Assembly (NCBI GenBank): GCA_025149125.1
Contig: CP102272.1
Coordinates: forward strand, 2,108,001-2,172,000
DNA from: [Clostridium] asparagiforme DSM 15981
GTDB lineage: Bacteria; Bacillota; Clostridia; Lachnospirales; Lachnospiraceae
Length of the DNA stretch: 64,000 nucleotides
Direction of reading: 5' to 3'
Below are positions 44,689 through 54,059 of this stretch, one piece after another; positions within the stretch are counted from its first letter, which is position 1; each line of letters starts with the position of its first letter. A program made the position numbers and the translations under genes. The notes under the pieces are model-generated. The model saw only the letters and a program-made list of their open reading frames with translations. It was not told the origin of the DNA and did no database searches.

Positions 44689-45717
44689 ATGTATGAGGTA
44701 ACACTGAAAGATATTGCTGAAAAAGTGGGATGTTCGATTAATACAGTATCCCTTGCGTTGAAGGACAGCCCGCGGATCAGCGAGGCAACCAGGAGGAGGG
44801 TCAAGGAGGTTGCCAGCGACTTAAACTATGCATCAAACAATATGGCCAGGGCGCTGGTTCTCAAAAAGACGGGGACCATCGGCTTGATCCTCAGAAATAT
44901 TTCAAGCCTGCTGCTCACCACAGAGGCCCGCTATATTGAACAGTATTTGGAACAAAACGGATATACAATGTACGTGATTGCCAGTCACGACGACTTAAAG
45001 ATGGAGGAGAAGGCGATCAACCTTATGCTCTCCAACAAGGTAGACGGTTTGATTGTGAATACACAGTTTACAGACAATCTTTCCAGGCTTGAGAAGCTGA
45101 GAAATCAGGGGTTTCCGGTGGTGCTTCTGTCGGGATTTGACAGGATGCCCCGGCTGGATGCAGTATACCCCAATCTGATCAAAGGAGCGTACCTTTCCAC
45201 AAAACATCTGATCCAGATGGGACATCGGAGAATTATCTATGTGTCCGGCTCCCGGGATCAAACCGGGATGGCGGATCCGAAGTATGTGGGGTATGAGAGG
45301 GCGCTGCGGGAGGCGGGAATTACGCCGGGGCCGGATATGGCGTGCTGGCTGGGCTCCACGGATTTTCATCTGGTCAGAGACGAGGCGCTGGGAGAATTGT
45401 TGAGAAAAGGAAAGTCAGAGCAGGCATTTTTTATAACGCAGGATGAGCTGGCCATACCGATCATCCGGTTTCTCTATAAAAATGGAATCATGGTGCCGAA
45501 GGATTTGTCTGTTACCAGCCTCGACAACATCCGCTTTGCGGACAGCGCCATGGTCCCGCTGACGACGGTGGGGTTTGACCTCCGCTATATTTCTCATCAC
45601 GCCATCGATATTTTGCTTGAGCAGATCAGGGGAGAACGCCCTCAGGACCAGTTTGAGGATGTTGCGGCTGAGCCGGAATTTTATATCCGTGAATCTTGTG
45701 GATACTATGATATTTAA
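44689..45717 (+). CDS. LacI/GalR-family repressor
   Basis: This encodes 342 residues. The N-terminal HTH is VTLKDIAEKVGCSINTVSLA, with the hinge helix NNMARALVLKKTGTIGLI, then a periplasmic-binding-like effector domain (residues 60-340; MLSNKVDGLIVNTQF and later AFFITQDELAIPIIRFLYKN). GGGGGA lies 8 nt upstream of ATG 44689. It should bind the two CG-centred palindromes in its own promoter region and release on binding a sugar inducer. It is followed 18 nt later by the ABC binding-protein gene, so it may be cotranscribed with the pathway it controls. Confidence 0.92.
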   Translation: MYEVTLKDIAEKVGCSINTVSLALKDSPRISEATRRRVKEVASDLNYASNNMARALVLKKTGTIGLILRNISSLLLTTEARYIEQYLEQNGYTMYVIASHDDLKMEEKAINLMLSNKVDGLIVNTQFTDNLSRLEKLRNQGFPVVLLSGFDRMPRLDAVYPNLIKGAYLSTKHLIQMGHRRIIYVSGSRDQTGMADPKYVGYERALREAGITPGPDMACWLGSTDFHLVRDEALGELLRKGKSEQAFFITQDELAIPIIRFLYKNGIMVPKDLSVTSLDNIRFADSAMVPLTTVGFDLRYISHHAIDILLEQIRGERPQDQFEDVAAEPEFYIRESCGYYDI

Positions 45718-45735
45718 GATGAATGGAGGATGGTT

Positions 45736-47043
45736 ATGAGGTTAGCAAAAGGTAGAATGACAAGAACCGCAGGCGCTGTTCTGGCGGGAGTGATGGCACT
45801 GAGCCTGGCGGGCTGCGGAGGAAGCGCGCCGGTACAGGAAAGCTCTGCCCCGAAGCAGGAGGCGCAGGCGCAGACCGAGGCTCAGGCCGCCGCGGGGGAA
45901 CCCGAGGAGCTGACGATCTGGATGGGAAGCTGGTGGGAGGACCAGATTCCTAAGATTGTGGAAGCCTATAAAGAGGTGGAGCCCAATGTGAATCTGACAA
46001 TCGAGGCCCTTCCGGTCAACGGATACGTGGACAAAGCGGTTACCACCATACTGGGCGGCGGCGGACCTGATATCCTGGCTGTGGACGTGACGCAGATGGG
46101 AACTCTTGTGGACAAAAACCTGCTGCAGCCCTGGGACGATCAGATTAAAGACATGGATTTGTCGGATTTTGCGGCGGTCATTGAGGGCGGGAAGTTTGAC
46201 GGCGTCTATTACGGACTTCCCTACCGTACCAGCAGCTCGATCATGTATTACAATAAAACCATGTTCGACGAGGCGGGAGTTCCCTACCCCGAGGCGGGCT
46301 GGACCTACGATGATATGCTGGAAATTGCAAAAAAGCTGACCATTCCGGGAGAACAGTACGGCGTGGGAATCGGAGCCAGCAATGCGGATCCGTCCAACGT
46401 ATTTCTCACCCTGTCCCCGGTGATCTGGTCTTACGGGGGAGACTATTTGAACGAGGATCAGACGGAGTGCACGCTCAACACGCCGGAGGCCATTGAAGCA
46501 ATCCGTTACTGGACCGGTCTTTACACCACTGAGAAGGTGGCTCCTGAGGGCGCGGTTAACTATACCATGACAAAGGACATCATGCCGCTGTTCATTGAGA
46601 ATAAAGTAGCTCTGATGATGGGCGGAGATCAGAACGCCGTAGAGTTTGACACCAATTACCCGGACCTGAATTATGGGTACTGCGTACCGCCCAAGGCTCC
46701 GTCCGGCTCCGGCGGATGGCTGTTCACCGTGCCGGTAACTGCTAAAAATTCTCCCGGCGCATATAAGTTTGCCAAATGGTTCCTGCAGCCCGAGGTGCTG
46801 GGCGAGCTGACGATCCGTATACCGGCCAGAAAAGAGGCCACCAACTACGGAATCTGGAACGATCCGCTGTACCAGACCATTCTGGAGAGCGCCATGGTTG
46901 GACGTCTGAGCCCCACCATCCCGCAGTGGACCGATATGCAGAAGATCATTATTGTGGAGCTTCAGAATATCATGCAGGGAGCCAAGACCGTGGAACAGGG
47001 GTGTGAGGATATGGCCCAGCAGTGCAATGATCTTTTGAAATAG
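45736..47043 (+). CDS. ABC sugar-binding lipoprotein
   Basis: This encodes about 435 residues from ATG 45736 (GGAGG ends 6 nt before it; ATG 45730 is too close). The signal peptide ends in lipobox SLAGC, then a Gln/Ala/Glu-rich linker and a family-1 sugar-binding fold (LTIWMGSWWEDQIPKIVEAY; later SIMYYNKTMFDEAGVPYPEA). Aromatic-rich segments are usual in sugar pockets. First transporter gene of the LacI island; glycoside is the likely ligand given the GH1 gene downstream. Confidence 0.9.
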   Translation: MRLAKGRMTRTAGAVLAGVMALSLAGCGGSAPVQESSAPKQEAQAQTEAQAAAGEPEELTIWMGSWWEDQIPKIVEAYKEVEPNVNLTIEALPVNGYVDKAVTTILGGGGPDILAVDVTQMGTLVDKNLLQPWDDQIKDMDLSDFAAVIEGGKFDGVYYGLPYRTSSSIMYYNKTMFDEAGVPYPEAGWTYDDMLEIAKKLTIPGEQYGVGIGASNADPSNVFLTLSPVIWSYGGDYLNEDQTECTLNTPEAIEAIRYWTGLYTTEKVAPEGAVNYTMTKDIMPLFIENKVALMMGGDQNAVEFDTNYPDLNYGYCVPPKAPSGSGGWLFTVPVTAKNSPGAYKFAKWFLQPEVLGELTIRIPARKEATNYGIWNDPLYQTILESAMVGRLSPTIPQWTDMQKIIIVELQNIMQGAKTVEQGCEDMAQQCNDLLK

Positions 47044-47051
47044 TATGACGG

Positions 47052-47095
47052 ACGCCCTGCACTAGATTTAGACACGCTCTAATCCTGCAGGGCGT
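47052..47095 (+). other. Intergenic stem-loop between binding protein and permeases
   Basis: ACGCCCTGCA (47052-47061) and TGCAGGGCGT (47086-47095) form a perfect 10-bp stem with an inner CTAGA/TCTA pairing. No T run follows, so it more likely protects the 3' end of the binding-protein message than terminates. It would give more binding protein than permease. Confidence 0.6.
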
Positions 47096-47116
47096 AAATG
47101 CAGAGAGGAGTAGGTC

Positions 47117-48037
47117 ATGGAACGTTTTATCAACGGCGTGTTCCACCCGGATATCCAGCAGAAGCGGGCGCGCACAGGACTGAAGTTTGTTGCACCGTGT
47201 ACCATTGTTGTGCTCTTGATGATGATTGTGCCGATTATACGGACCATATCGTTCGCATTTTCAGAGGTGACGCTGCCATCCTTTGATACGCAGTTTAACG
47301 GGATTCGGAATTTTGAGAAGATCGTAACGCTGAAAGAATTTCCGGCGATTGTAAAAAATACAGTGGTGTGGATTGTGGGCTCGGTTGTGCTGAGAACAGG
47401 CATGGGTTTTGTGGCGGCATTTATCATGGACGGACAGGGAAAACCGGTGAAGGCCGTGCGCCTGCTGGCCCTGCTGCCCTGGACGGTGCCCAGCATCGTG
47501 TCTGCCAACTCCTGGCGGTGGATGCTTCAGAGCGATTTTGGACTCATCAACGGAATGTTTAAAAGCGTGGGCCTGGAGTCCTGGTGCAGACTGTGGCTGA
47601 GCACCGCCGAGACGGCCCTGCCGTCCGTGCTGGCGGCTTACACCTGGGCGGGTTTTCCGTTTGTGATGATGATGATTTTAGCGGGGCTTCAGGGAATCCC
47701 GGGGGAATTGTACGAATCCAGCGCCATTGACGGCGCCAGCCGGATTCAACAGTTTTTCTATATCACCCTTCCCTCCCTTCGCTCTGTGATTACGATGGTG
47801 ATCGTACTCGAGGTTGTAAATGCGATCAACGCGTTTGACCTGTTGTTTGTTCTGACCGGCGGCGGCCCGGGGACGTCCTCGGAAATTCTGGGACTGTTGA
47901 TTTACCGCCTGGGATTCACACGGTTTGACTTCGCAGGCGCATCCGCGGCCAGTACGCTGCTGATTGGAGCGGCTTTGGTGTGCTTCCTGTTCTACGCGCC
48001 CACACAAATCAGGAAAAAAGGGAGGAATCGAGCATGA
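47117..48037 (+). CDS. ABC sugar permease, MalF-type
   Basis: This encodes 306 residues with six membrane helices, the first being KFVAPCTIVVLLMMIVPIIR. The EAA loop is IPGELYESSAIDGASRIQQF. It pairs with the next permease, which it overlaps by 4 nt (ATGA). GAGGAG precedes the ATG. No ATPase gene is present in this operon. Confidence 0.9.
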   Translation: MERFINGVFHPDIQQKRARTGLKFVAPCTIVVLLMMIVPIIRTISFAFSEVTLPSFDTQFNGIRNFEKIVTLKEFPAIVKNTVVWIVGSVVLRTGMGFVAAFIMDGQGKPVKAVRLLALLPWTVPSIVSANSWRWMLQSDFGLINGMFKSVGLESWCRLWLSTAETALPSVLAAYTWAGFPFVMMMILAGLQGIPGELYESSAIDGASRIQQFFYITLPSLRSVITMVIVLEVVNAINAFDLLFVLTGGGPGTSSEILGLLIYRLGFTRFDFAGASAASTLLIGAALVCFLFYAPTQIRKKGRNRA

Positions 48038-48867
48038 AGAAACGGATGCATCCGGCCGTTATGGTGAAGATTCTGCTGATCATCGGAATCTGCGCATTCA
48101 GCCTGTTTCCCATTATGTGGTGTCTCAGCACCTCCTTAAAGCCGGAGAGCCAGATCTATGAGGTGCCGCCGCGCTGGATTCCCAGAGAAGTGACGTGGGT
48201 TCATTATGGCCAGATTCTGAGAGACTCCAATATGCTGCATTATTTTAAAAACACGGTGATCCTGGCCACGGGAACCACGTTGATCACCATGACGGTGAGC
48301 GTGCTGGCGGCTTACGGGTTTTCACGGTACAAGTTCACGGGCAGCCGCTGTCTGATCTGGACGATTTTATTTGCAAGAGTTCTGCCGCGGGTAGCGGTGA
48401 TCATACCCTACTATATCATTCTTAAGGAATTAAAGATGATCAACACCTATCCGGGCCTGATCCTAGTGTATCTGACCATCTGCCTGCCGGTTGCGGTGTG
48501 GATGCTGAAAGGATATTTCGACAATCTGCCCATTGAGGTTGAGGAGGCGGCGGTGGTGGACGGCTGTTCCCCCTTCCGCGTTCTGGTTGAGATCGTGATT
48601 CCCATGTGCAAGCCCATATTGGCTACGGTTGCCATGAACGCGTTTGTCCTGTCCTGGAACGAATTCCTGTTTGCCCTGACCATGACGGACGGCAAGGCCA
48701 TGCGCCCGATTTCCGTGGGACTGGCATTTTTTATAGACGAGATGGGCGTACACTGGGGGCCGCTGATGGCCGCCTCCATCCTCATGAGCATCCCGGCGGT
48801 GATTTTCTTCTCCCTTGCACAAAACCAGATGGTGCGGGGACTGAGCGCCGGCGCGGTGAAAGGATGA
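48034..48867 (+). CDS. ABC sugar permease, MalG-type
   Basis: This encodes 277 residues from ATG 48034, with GGGAGGAA upstream; the longer frame from 47980 lies inside the previous gene. It has six membrane helices and the EAA loop LPIEVEEAAVVDGCSPFRVL, and ends in MVRGLSAGAVKG, the usual MalG-type tail. It forms the channel with the gene at 47117. Confidence 0.9.
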   Translation: MKKRMHPAVMVKILLIIGICAFSLFPIMWCLSTSLKPESQIYEVPPRWIPREVTWVHYGQILRDSNMLHYFKNTVILATGTTLITMTVSVLAAYGFSRYKFTGSRCLIWTILFARVLPRVAVIIPYYIILKELKMINTYPGLILVYLTICLPVAVWMLKGYFDNLPIEVEEAAVVDGCSPFRVLVEIVIPMCKPILATVAMNAFVLSWNEFLFALTMTDGKAMRPISVGLAFFIDEMGVHWGPLMAASILMSIPAVIFFSLAQNQMVRGLSAGAVKG

Positions 48868-48889
48868 TCGAGACGAAAGGAACCGTAAA

Positions 48890-50056
48890 ATGATGAAAAA
48901 AGTTGTGGTTGGCATAATCGGAAGCGGCTTTGCCGCGGACCTGCACGCGTGTGCGTATCAGAAGGTCTACGGCGTGGAGGTCGTTATGAAGGCGGTCGCC
49001 TCGCTGGCCCCCAATGCAGGGGAATTTGCGGCGGCCCATGGGATCGCGGAAGTGTATACGGATTACCGGGAGATGCTAAAGGACCCGGAGATCGACGTCG
49101 TCGACGTGATTGCGCCCCCGTTTCTCCATGAGGAGATGATCAAGGCGGCCATAGAGCACAAAAAACATGTCATCTGTGAAAAACCGCTGACCGGATATTT
49201 TGGACCGGCGGACGGTTCGCAGAGCTTTACAAAGGAGGAGGCCTTCCGGGAAGTCCAAAAGAAGCTTAAAGAGCTGAGAGAGGCCGTTGAGGCGGGCGGT
49301 GTCAAGTTCATGTATGCGGAGAATTACATCTATACGCCGTCTATCCAGAGAAGCCTGGAGTTCCTGAACGCCCAGAACAGCAGAATCCTGTTTATGCGCG
49401 CGGAGGAGAGCCATAACGGCTCCCATGCGGCCCACGCGGCGCTTTGGAAATGCAGCGGAGGCGGATCCTTTATCCGTCAGGGCTGCCACCCGCTGTCGGC
49501 GGTCCTCTACCTGAAGGAACAGGAGGCCGAAAAACGCGGGGAGGAGATTCGCGTTACCAGCGTGATGGCCGACATGGGAAATGTCAGCGGCGTTTTGAAT
49601 GAGGAGGAGCTGGCATTTATTGAGACGAGAGCCGTGGACGTGGAGGATCTGGCGAATGTTCTGCTCACCTTCTCGGATGGCAGCAGGGCCGTGATCATGG
49701 CGGGGGACATGGTGGTGGGAGGCGTTAAGAATCTGGTGGAAATCTATACCAACAAGAGCGTCTACTACTGCAATATGGCGGCGACAGACGGCCTGCGCGC
49801 CTATCACGATCAGGCGCAGGGGCTGGAAAATGTCTATGTGACGGAAAAACTCACCACGAAAACCGGATGGCAGAACGTTTTTCTGGAAGAAGAGCTGATG
49901 AGAGGGTATACAGGCGAGCTTCAGGATTTTATGGAATGCGTTGCCTTTGACCGGCAGCCCAAGTCCGGCTTCGAATTGGCGGCCAAAACAGCGCTGTTGG
50001 TTTACGCGGCATACGATTCGGCGGAGACGGGGCGCAGGGTTTCACTGGAACTTTAA
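48890..50056 (+). CDS. Gfo/Idh/MocA-family oxidoreductase
   Basis: This encodes 388 residues. The N-terminal Rossmann fold is VGIIGSGFAADLHACAYQKV, with the family's EKP motif in HVICEKPLTGY (catalytic Lys). The C-terminal alpha/beta domain has GGGSFIRQGCHPLSAVLYLK, where the His is the usual catalytic or substrate residue. Members oxidise a sugar, inositol or glycoside hydroxyl with NAD(P). At 388 residues it is slightly longer than the 330-360 typical of the family. It may make a keto-glycoside that the TIM-barrel enzyme of the divergent operon processes. Confidence 0.88.
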   Translation: MMKKVVVGIIGSGFAADLHACAYQKVYGVEVVMKAVASLAPNAGEFAAAHGIAEVYTDYREMLKDPEIDVVDVIAPPFLHEEMIKAAIEHKKHVICEKPLTGYFGPADGSQSFTKEEAFREVQKKLKELREAVEAGGVKFMYAENYIYTPSIQRSLEFLNAQNSRILFMRAEESHNGSHAAHAALWKCSGGGSFIRQGCHPLSAVLYLKEQEAEKRGEEIRVTSVMADMGNVSGVLNEEELAFIETRAVDVEDLANVLLTFSDGSRAVIMAGDMVVGGVKNLVEIYTNKSVYYCNMAATDGLRAYHDQAQGLENVYVTEKLTTKTGWQNVFLEEELMRGYTGELQDFMECVAFDRQPKSGFELAAKTALLVYAAYDSAETGRRVSLEL

Positions 50057-50059
50057 AGG

Positions 50060-50165
50060 GAGAGGGCGGAATCCGGCGCAGAGATTTCGCCCTCTCATTT
50101 GGATGCAATGGGCCGCCGGGAGGCCGGCGGCGGTTGCAAAACGCGGTGAACTGCGCAGCGCGCAG
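50060..50165 (+). other. Cluster of three hairpins between the oxidoreductase and ROK kinase genes
   Basis: Within the 133-nt gap are GAGAGGGCG/CGCCCTCTC (50060-50068 and 50088-50096, followed by ATTT), GCCGCCGG/CCGGCGGC (50112-50119 and 50124-50131) and CTGCGC/GCGCAG (50151-50156 and 50160-50165). The first could be a weak terminator lowering expression of the downstream kinase and glucosidase. Confidence 0.5.
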
Positions 50166-50189
50166 TGGGCATCGCAGTGGGGAGGCGGT

Positions 50190-51119
50190 ATGGAAGAACA
50201 AATCTATCTGCTGTTCGATATCGGCGGAACATCGGTGAAGTACGCGGCGGGCGACGGCGCGGGCCAGCTGTGGGACCCGGGCAGCTTCAAAACGCCTGAG
50301 TCCGGTATGGAGGAGCTGCTGGCCCGGATGGCGGAGGTTTACAGGCGGTTTGAAGGCAGACGGAATATCTGCGGGGCTGCGGTCAGCTGCCCCGGGGCGG
50401 TGGATGGGACTAGCGGCGTGATACATGGCTCCAGCGCGGTGCCGTATATTCATGAGATCCCGTTTCGGGATATGGTATCCCGGGCTTTGGGCGGCCTGAG
50501 CGTTCTCATAGAAAACGATGCCCGCTGCTTTGCCATGGGGGAGATGTGGCTGGGGGAGGCTGCCGGAGCCGGCCATTTTTCGACCATTGCCATCGGCAGC
50601 GGAATAGGAGGCGCCATGGTCCATGACAGGCAGGTGCTTTACGGCGCCAACCTGTGCTGCGGCGAGGTTTCGAATTTCCCGCTGGGCGGGCAGAGGCCGG
50701 ACGGGACCAGGGAGGTGTGGTCTGATTACACCCCGGTCAACCTGGCGAAGCGCTACAGCTGTCAGTTTGATGTGGAAATAAACGGAAAACAACTGTTTGA
50801 ACTGGCGGAACAGGGGGATGAGACGGCGGCGATTTACCTGGACCAATTTTATTATTACACGGCCCTGGGCTGTGTTTTGATCCAGTTTTCCTTTGATCCG
50901 GAGATCATTGTTCTGGGTGGAGGCGTCAGCGAGAGGGAAGACCTGGCGCGGCGCATTGAGGAAAAGGTGGATGATATCCTGTGTCCGGGACAGAATTTCA
51001 GTTTTTTAAAGCCCAAATTGGTTCGCAGCAGAAACAATAACCGTTCAAACCTTAGGGGGGCGCTGTTTGCCCTGCTGCAGAGAGTAGAGGAGGAAACGAA
51101 TGAAGGAATATCAGTTTAA
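50190..51119 (+). CDS. ROK-family sugar kinase
   Basis: This encodes 309 residues from ATG 50190 (GGGGAGG upstream; the frame from 49941 is a read-through of the previous gene). The phosphate-binding loop is LLFDIGGTSVKYA, a second is IAIGSGIGGAMVHD, and the catalytic Asp lies in VLIENDARCFAMGEMW. There is no N-terminal HTH, so it is a kinase rather than a ROK repressor. The usual zinc motif CxCGxxGCxE is missing; only CCGEVSNFPLGG is found in that area. It would phosphorylate glucose or the glycoside after uptake. It overlaps the GH1 gene by 20 nt. Confidence 0.87.
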   Translation: MEEQIYLLFDIGGTSVKYAAGDGAGQLWDPGSFKTPESGMEELLARMAEVYRRFEGRRNICGAAVSCPGAVDGTSGVIHGSSAVPYIHEIPFRDMVSRALGGLSVLIENDARCFAMGEMWLGEAAGAGHFSTIAIGSGIGGAMVHDRQVLYGANLCCGEVSNFPLGGQRPDGTREVWSDYTPVNLAKRYSCQFDVEINGKQLFELAEQGDETAAIYLDQFYYYTALGCVLIQFSFDPEIIVLGGGVSEREDLARRIEEKVDDILCPGQNFSFLKPKLVRSRNNNRSNLRGALFALLQRVEEETNEGISV

Positions 51120-52494
51120 GGAAGGGTTTCTCTGGGGCGGAGCCTGCTCGGCGGTGCAGTGCGAGGGGCGCAGCCCGGAGGATGGAAAGCAGGATAACAT
51201 CTGGGATCAATGGTATCGGGAAGATCCGGGGGCATTTTACCAGGGGGTAGGGCCGGAGGTGACTTCGGACTTCTACCACAATTATGAGAGGCTGATTAAA
51301 ATGATGAGGGAATGCGGGATCACGTCGTTCCGCACGTCCCTGCAGTGGGCCAGGATCATTTCGGACCGGGACGGCACGGTGAACCGGAAGGGGATTGCGT
51401 TCTATCACCGGGTGATAGACGCGCTGCTGGACAACGGAATCGAACCGATTCTCTGCCTTAACCATTTTGACATGCCGATGTACTGGATGGAAAAGGGCGG
51501 GTTTGAGTGCCGCGAGACAGTGGACGCGTTCGTCTCCTTCGCCAGGGTTTGTTTTAAGGAGTTTTCCGGCAAGGTCAGGCGCTGGGTCACCTTCAACGAG
51601 CCGGTGATCACGCCGGAGCAGGGATATCTGTATCTCCACCATTATCCGCTGGTGCAGGACGGCAGGCGGGCGGTGCAGGTGGCCTACTACATCCAGCTTG
51701 CCAGCAGCATGGTGGTGGAGGCATACCGGCAGATGGGCTGTTCCGGCCGGATCGGCATTGTCTTAAACCTGACGCCCACTTACTGCCGGGATCCCGGGGA
51801 CGAGCGGGACCGTCAGGCTGCGTATGCGGCGGACCTGTTCTTCAACCGGTCGTTTCTGGACCCGTCGGTAAAGGGGGAATACCCGGCCGACCTGGTCCGC
51901 ATATTGGAGGAGAATCAGGCGGTTCCGGTTCACACGGAGCAGGAGCTGGAGACGATACGCAGGAACACGGTGGATTACCTGGGCGTCAATTACTATCATC
52001 CCAGGCGGGTCGTGCACCGCAGCCGTCCGCTGGAATCCGATACGTTTATGCCGGACCGGTATTTTGAATATTATACGCCGGAGAATTGCCGGATGAACAA
52101 GTCCAGGGGATGGGAAATCTATGAAAAAGGGCTGTACGACATCGGCATCAATATCCGGGATCACTACGGCAATATTCCCTGGATGGTCACGGAGAACGGC
52201 ATGGGCGTCCAGGATGAAGAGCAGTTTCTGAACGGGGAAGGGATGGTGGAGGACGGCTACAGGGTGGAATTCATCAAAGACCATCTCCGCTGGCTGCACA
52301 AGGCGATTGAGGAGGGGTGCAACTGCTTTGGCTACCATATGTGGTGCCCCTTCGACAGCTGGTCCTGGTCCAACGCATACAAAAACCGGTACGGTTTTAT
52401 CCGCATAGATGTAAATGACCACGCCAGACCGTCGTTCAAGCGGTCCGCCTCCTGGTTCCGCCAGGTGTCTGACGGGAATAAATTTACAGACTGA
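51100..52494 (+). CDS. Glycoside hydrolase family 1 beta-glucosidase
   Basis: This encodes 464 residues. The GH1 signature FLWGGACSAVQCEGR is followed by the acid/base Glu in WVTFNEPVIT and the nucleophile Glu in WMVTENGMGVQ. The NEP form and the link to an ABC transporter rather than a PTS point to a beta-glucosidase acting on unphosphorylated substrate, in contrast to the GH1 gene at 16017. GAGGAGG inside the ROK gene precedes its ATG. It is the last gene of the rightward LacI operon. Confidence 0.92.
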   Translation: MKEYQFKEGFLWGGACSAVQCEGRSPEDGKQDNIWDQWYREDPGAFYQGVGPEVTSDFYHNYERLIKMMRECGITSFRTSLQWARIISDRDGTVNRKGIAFYHRVIDALLDNGIEPILCLNHFDMPMYWMEKGGFECRETVDAFVSFARVCFKEFSGKVRRWVTFNEPVITPEQGYLYLHHYPLVQDGRRAVQVAYYIQLASSMVVEAYRQMGCSGRIGIVLNLTPTYCRDPGDERDRQAAYAADLFFNRSFLDPSVKGEYPADLVRILEENQAVPVHTEQELETIRRNTVDYLGVNYYHPRRVVHRSRPLESDTFMPDRYFEYYTPENCRMNKSRGWEIYEKGLYDIGINIRDHYGNIPWMVTENGMGVQDEEQFLNGEGMVEDGYRVEFIKDHLRWLHKAIEEGCNCFGYHMWCPFDSWSWSNAYKNRYGFIRIDVNDHARPSFKRSASWFRQVSDGNKFTD

Positions 52495-52496
52495 TG

Positions 52497-52534
52497 AAAA
52501 AAGGGGTATGGCTCGGATGAACCATACCCTTTTG
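52497..52534. terminator. Bidirectional terminator
   Basis: AAAAGGGGTATGG (52499-52511) pairs with CCATACCCTTTT (52522-52533) with one bulged G and a 10-nt loop. It separates the GH1 gene from the convergent symporter gene. Confidence 0.8.
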
Positions 52535-52570
52535 GTCTGTTGACGAGATCAGATACCGGTACGAATTGCC

Positions 52571-54028
52571 TTAATCGTCCGCCTCCGGCGCCAGCTCGGT
52601 GGTCTCCACCTTGGGCGGCATAGCGTAGGAGAACAGGATGAAGCAGATGAAACCCGCCACCAGTCCGGGGATAATGGGCTGGCTGAACTTGATTCCGAAC
52701 AGCATTCCGCCGGAAATGTGCTCCAGATATACCACCACGATGGTGCCTGCGATCAGGGAAGCGATGGTGCCTGCCGTAGAGGCTTTCTTCCAGTAATGTC
52801 CCATCACGTAGGGGAAGAAGGAGCCTGCGGCCCGGAGCGTGAAGCAGAACATCAGGATGGATACGATGCTCTGGGTGTTGAACAGGGCGATCAGCATGGA
52901 GGCCACGCCCACCAGGCACATCACGGTCTTGGTCACCTGCATCACGGACTTGCTGGATGCGTCGGGCTTTAACACGGCTTTGTAAATGTCATTGGCGAAA
53001 ATGGACCCGGCGCCCAAAAGGTCGGAGTCGGAACTGGACATGGTGGCGGAGATAATGCCCGCGAACAGCAGTCCGCAGATCAGCGCCGGCATGGTGTTGA
53101 TGGCCAGTACGGGCAGAGCGTAGCGCGCGCCGACGGAGGCGAACTGATCGGAGCTGAACTTGCCCATGTTGATCAGCGCTAGGGTGATGATGCCCAGAAT
53201 CGTGGGAATAAAAGCATAGATAAAGTTTACAAGAGCCGCCAGCCATGCGCCGCCCTTGGCCGCCTTCTCATCCTTGGCCGCGTAGAAACGGGATACCGCT
53301 TCCTGGCCCACGGAGAAGGTTGCGGTGTACATGATCACAAGGGAAATGATGCCGAACAGGTCGTACCCTGCAAACAAGCTCATGGTCCCTTCGGGGATAT
53401 TGGTGGTCACATTGCCCCAGCCGCCGGCGTAGTTGATGGCGAAGGGAACGGCGATGATCATGCCGATCACGATCAGGAACACCTGGACAAAGTCGGTCAG
53501 GGTCACGCTCCAGAGTCCGCCCATGATGGAGTAAACGGTCACAACCACGGCCACGATGATTACGGCCACCTGGTAGTCGATGTTCAGCATGGTGGACAGG
53601 ATGACTGCGGAGGCGATGAACTGTCCGGCGGTCAGGCCCACCAGGGGAAGCAGCATGATGACGGCGGTGATCAGGCCGCAGGATTTGCCGTAGCGCCTGC
53701 GGAAATACTCGGGCACGGTCTTTACCGTTGCCGCACGGAACTTGGGAGCGATGAAGCTCAGGATAATGAACGCGATGCCCATGGTGGTAATGTACCAGGA
53801 AGCGCTGAGGCCGAACCCGGACATGCCGTTCTGCACCACGCCCAGGGAGCTGCCGCCGCCGATCTCCGTGGCCGCCAGGGTGCCTGCCATCAAAAGCGGG
53901 CCCAGCCTGCGCCCAGCCACCATGAAGTCGGTGTTGGTGGAGATTTTGGTGGAAGAATACCAGCCGATCCACAGCATGACGAGCAGGTAGACAATTACAA
54001 TGGCGGTTACAAGAATGTTAGTACCCAT
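52571..54028 (-). CDS. Sodium:solute symporter (SSS family)
   Basis: This encodes 485 residues from ATG 54028 (GGAGGGG upstream); the much longer frame to 54415 crosses the divergent promoter and is rejected. Thirteen or so hydrophobic helices are present. Family marks: FMVAGRRLGPLLMAGTLAAT followed by EIGGGSSLGVVQNG, FYAAKDEKAAKGGAWLA and ISATMSSSDSDLLGAGSIFA (sodium-site region). SSS members carry proline, pantothenate, sugars or monocarboxylates. It is divergent from a LytTR/GHKL two-component pair; LytTR systems often control a single transporter in response to its substrate, for example pyruvate. Confidence 0.92.
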   Translation of the reverse strand: MGTNILVTAIVIVYLLVMLWIGWYSSTKISTNTDFMVAGRRLGPLLMAGTLAATEIGGGSSLGVVQNGMSGFGLSASWYITTMGIAFIILSFIAPKFRAATVKTVPEYFRRRYGKSCGLITAVIMLLPLVGLTAGQFIASAVILSTMLNIDYQVAVIIVAVVVTVYSIMGGLWSVTLTDFVQVFLIVIGMIIAVPFAINYAGGWGNVTTNIPEGTMSLFAGYDLFGIISLVIMYTATFSVGQEAVSRFYAAKDEKAAKGGAWLAALVNFIYAFIPTILGIITLALINMGKFSSDQFASVGARYALPVLAINTMPALICGLLFAGIISATMSSSDSDLLGAGSIFANDIYKAVLKPDASSKSVMQVTKTVMCLVGVASMLIALFNTQSIVSILMFCFTLRAAGSFFPYVMGHYWKKASTAGTIASLIAGTIVVVYLEHISGGMLFGIKFSQPIIPGLVAGFICFILFSYAMPPKVETTELAPEADD

Positions 54029-54059
54029 ACAAACCCCTCCTATATGTATTGAATGTCTT

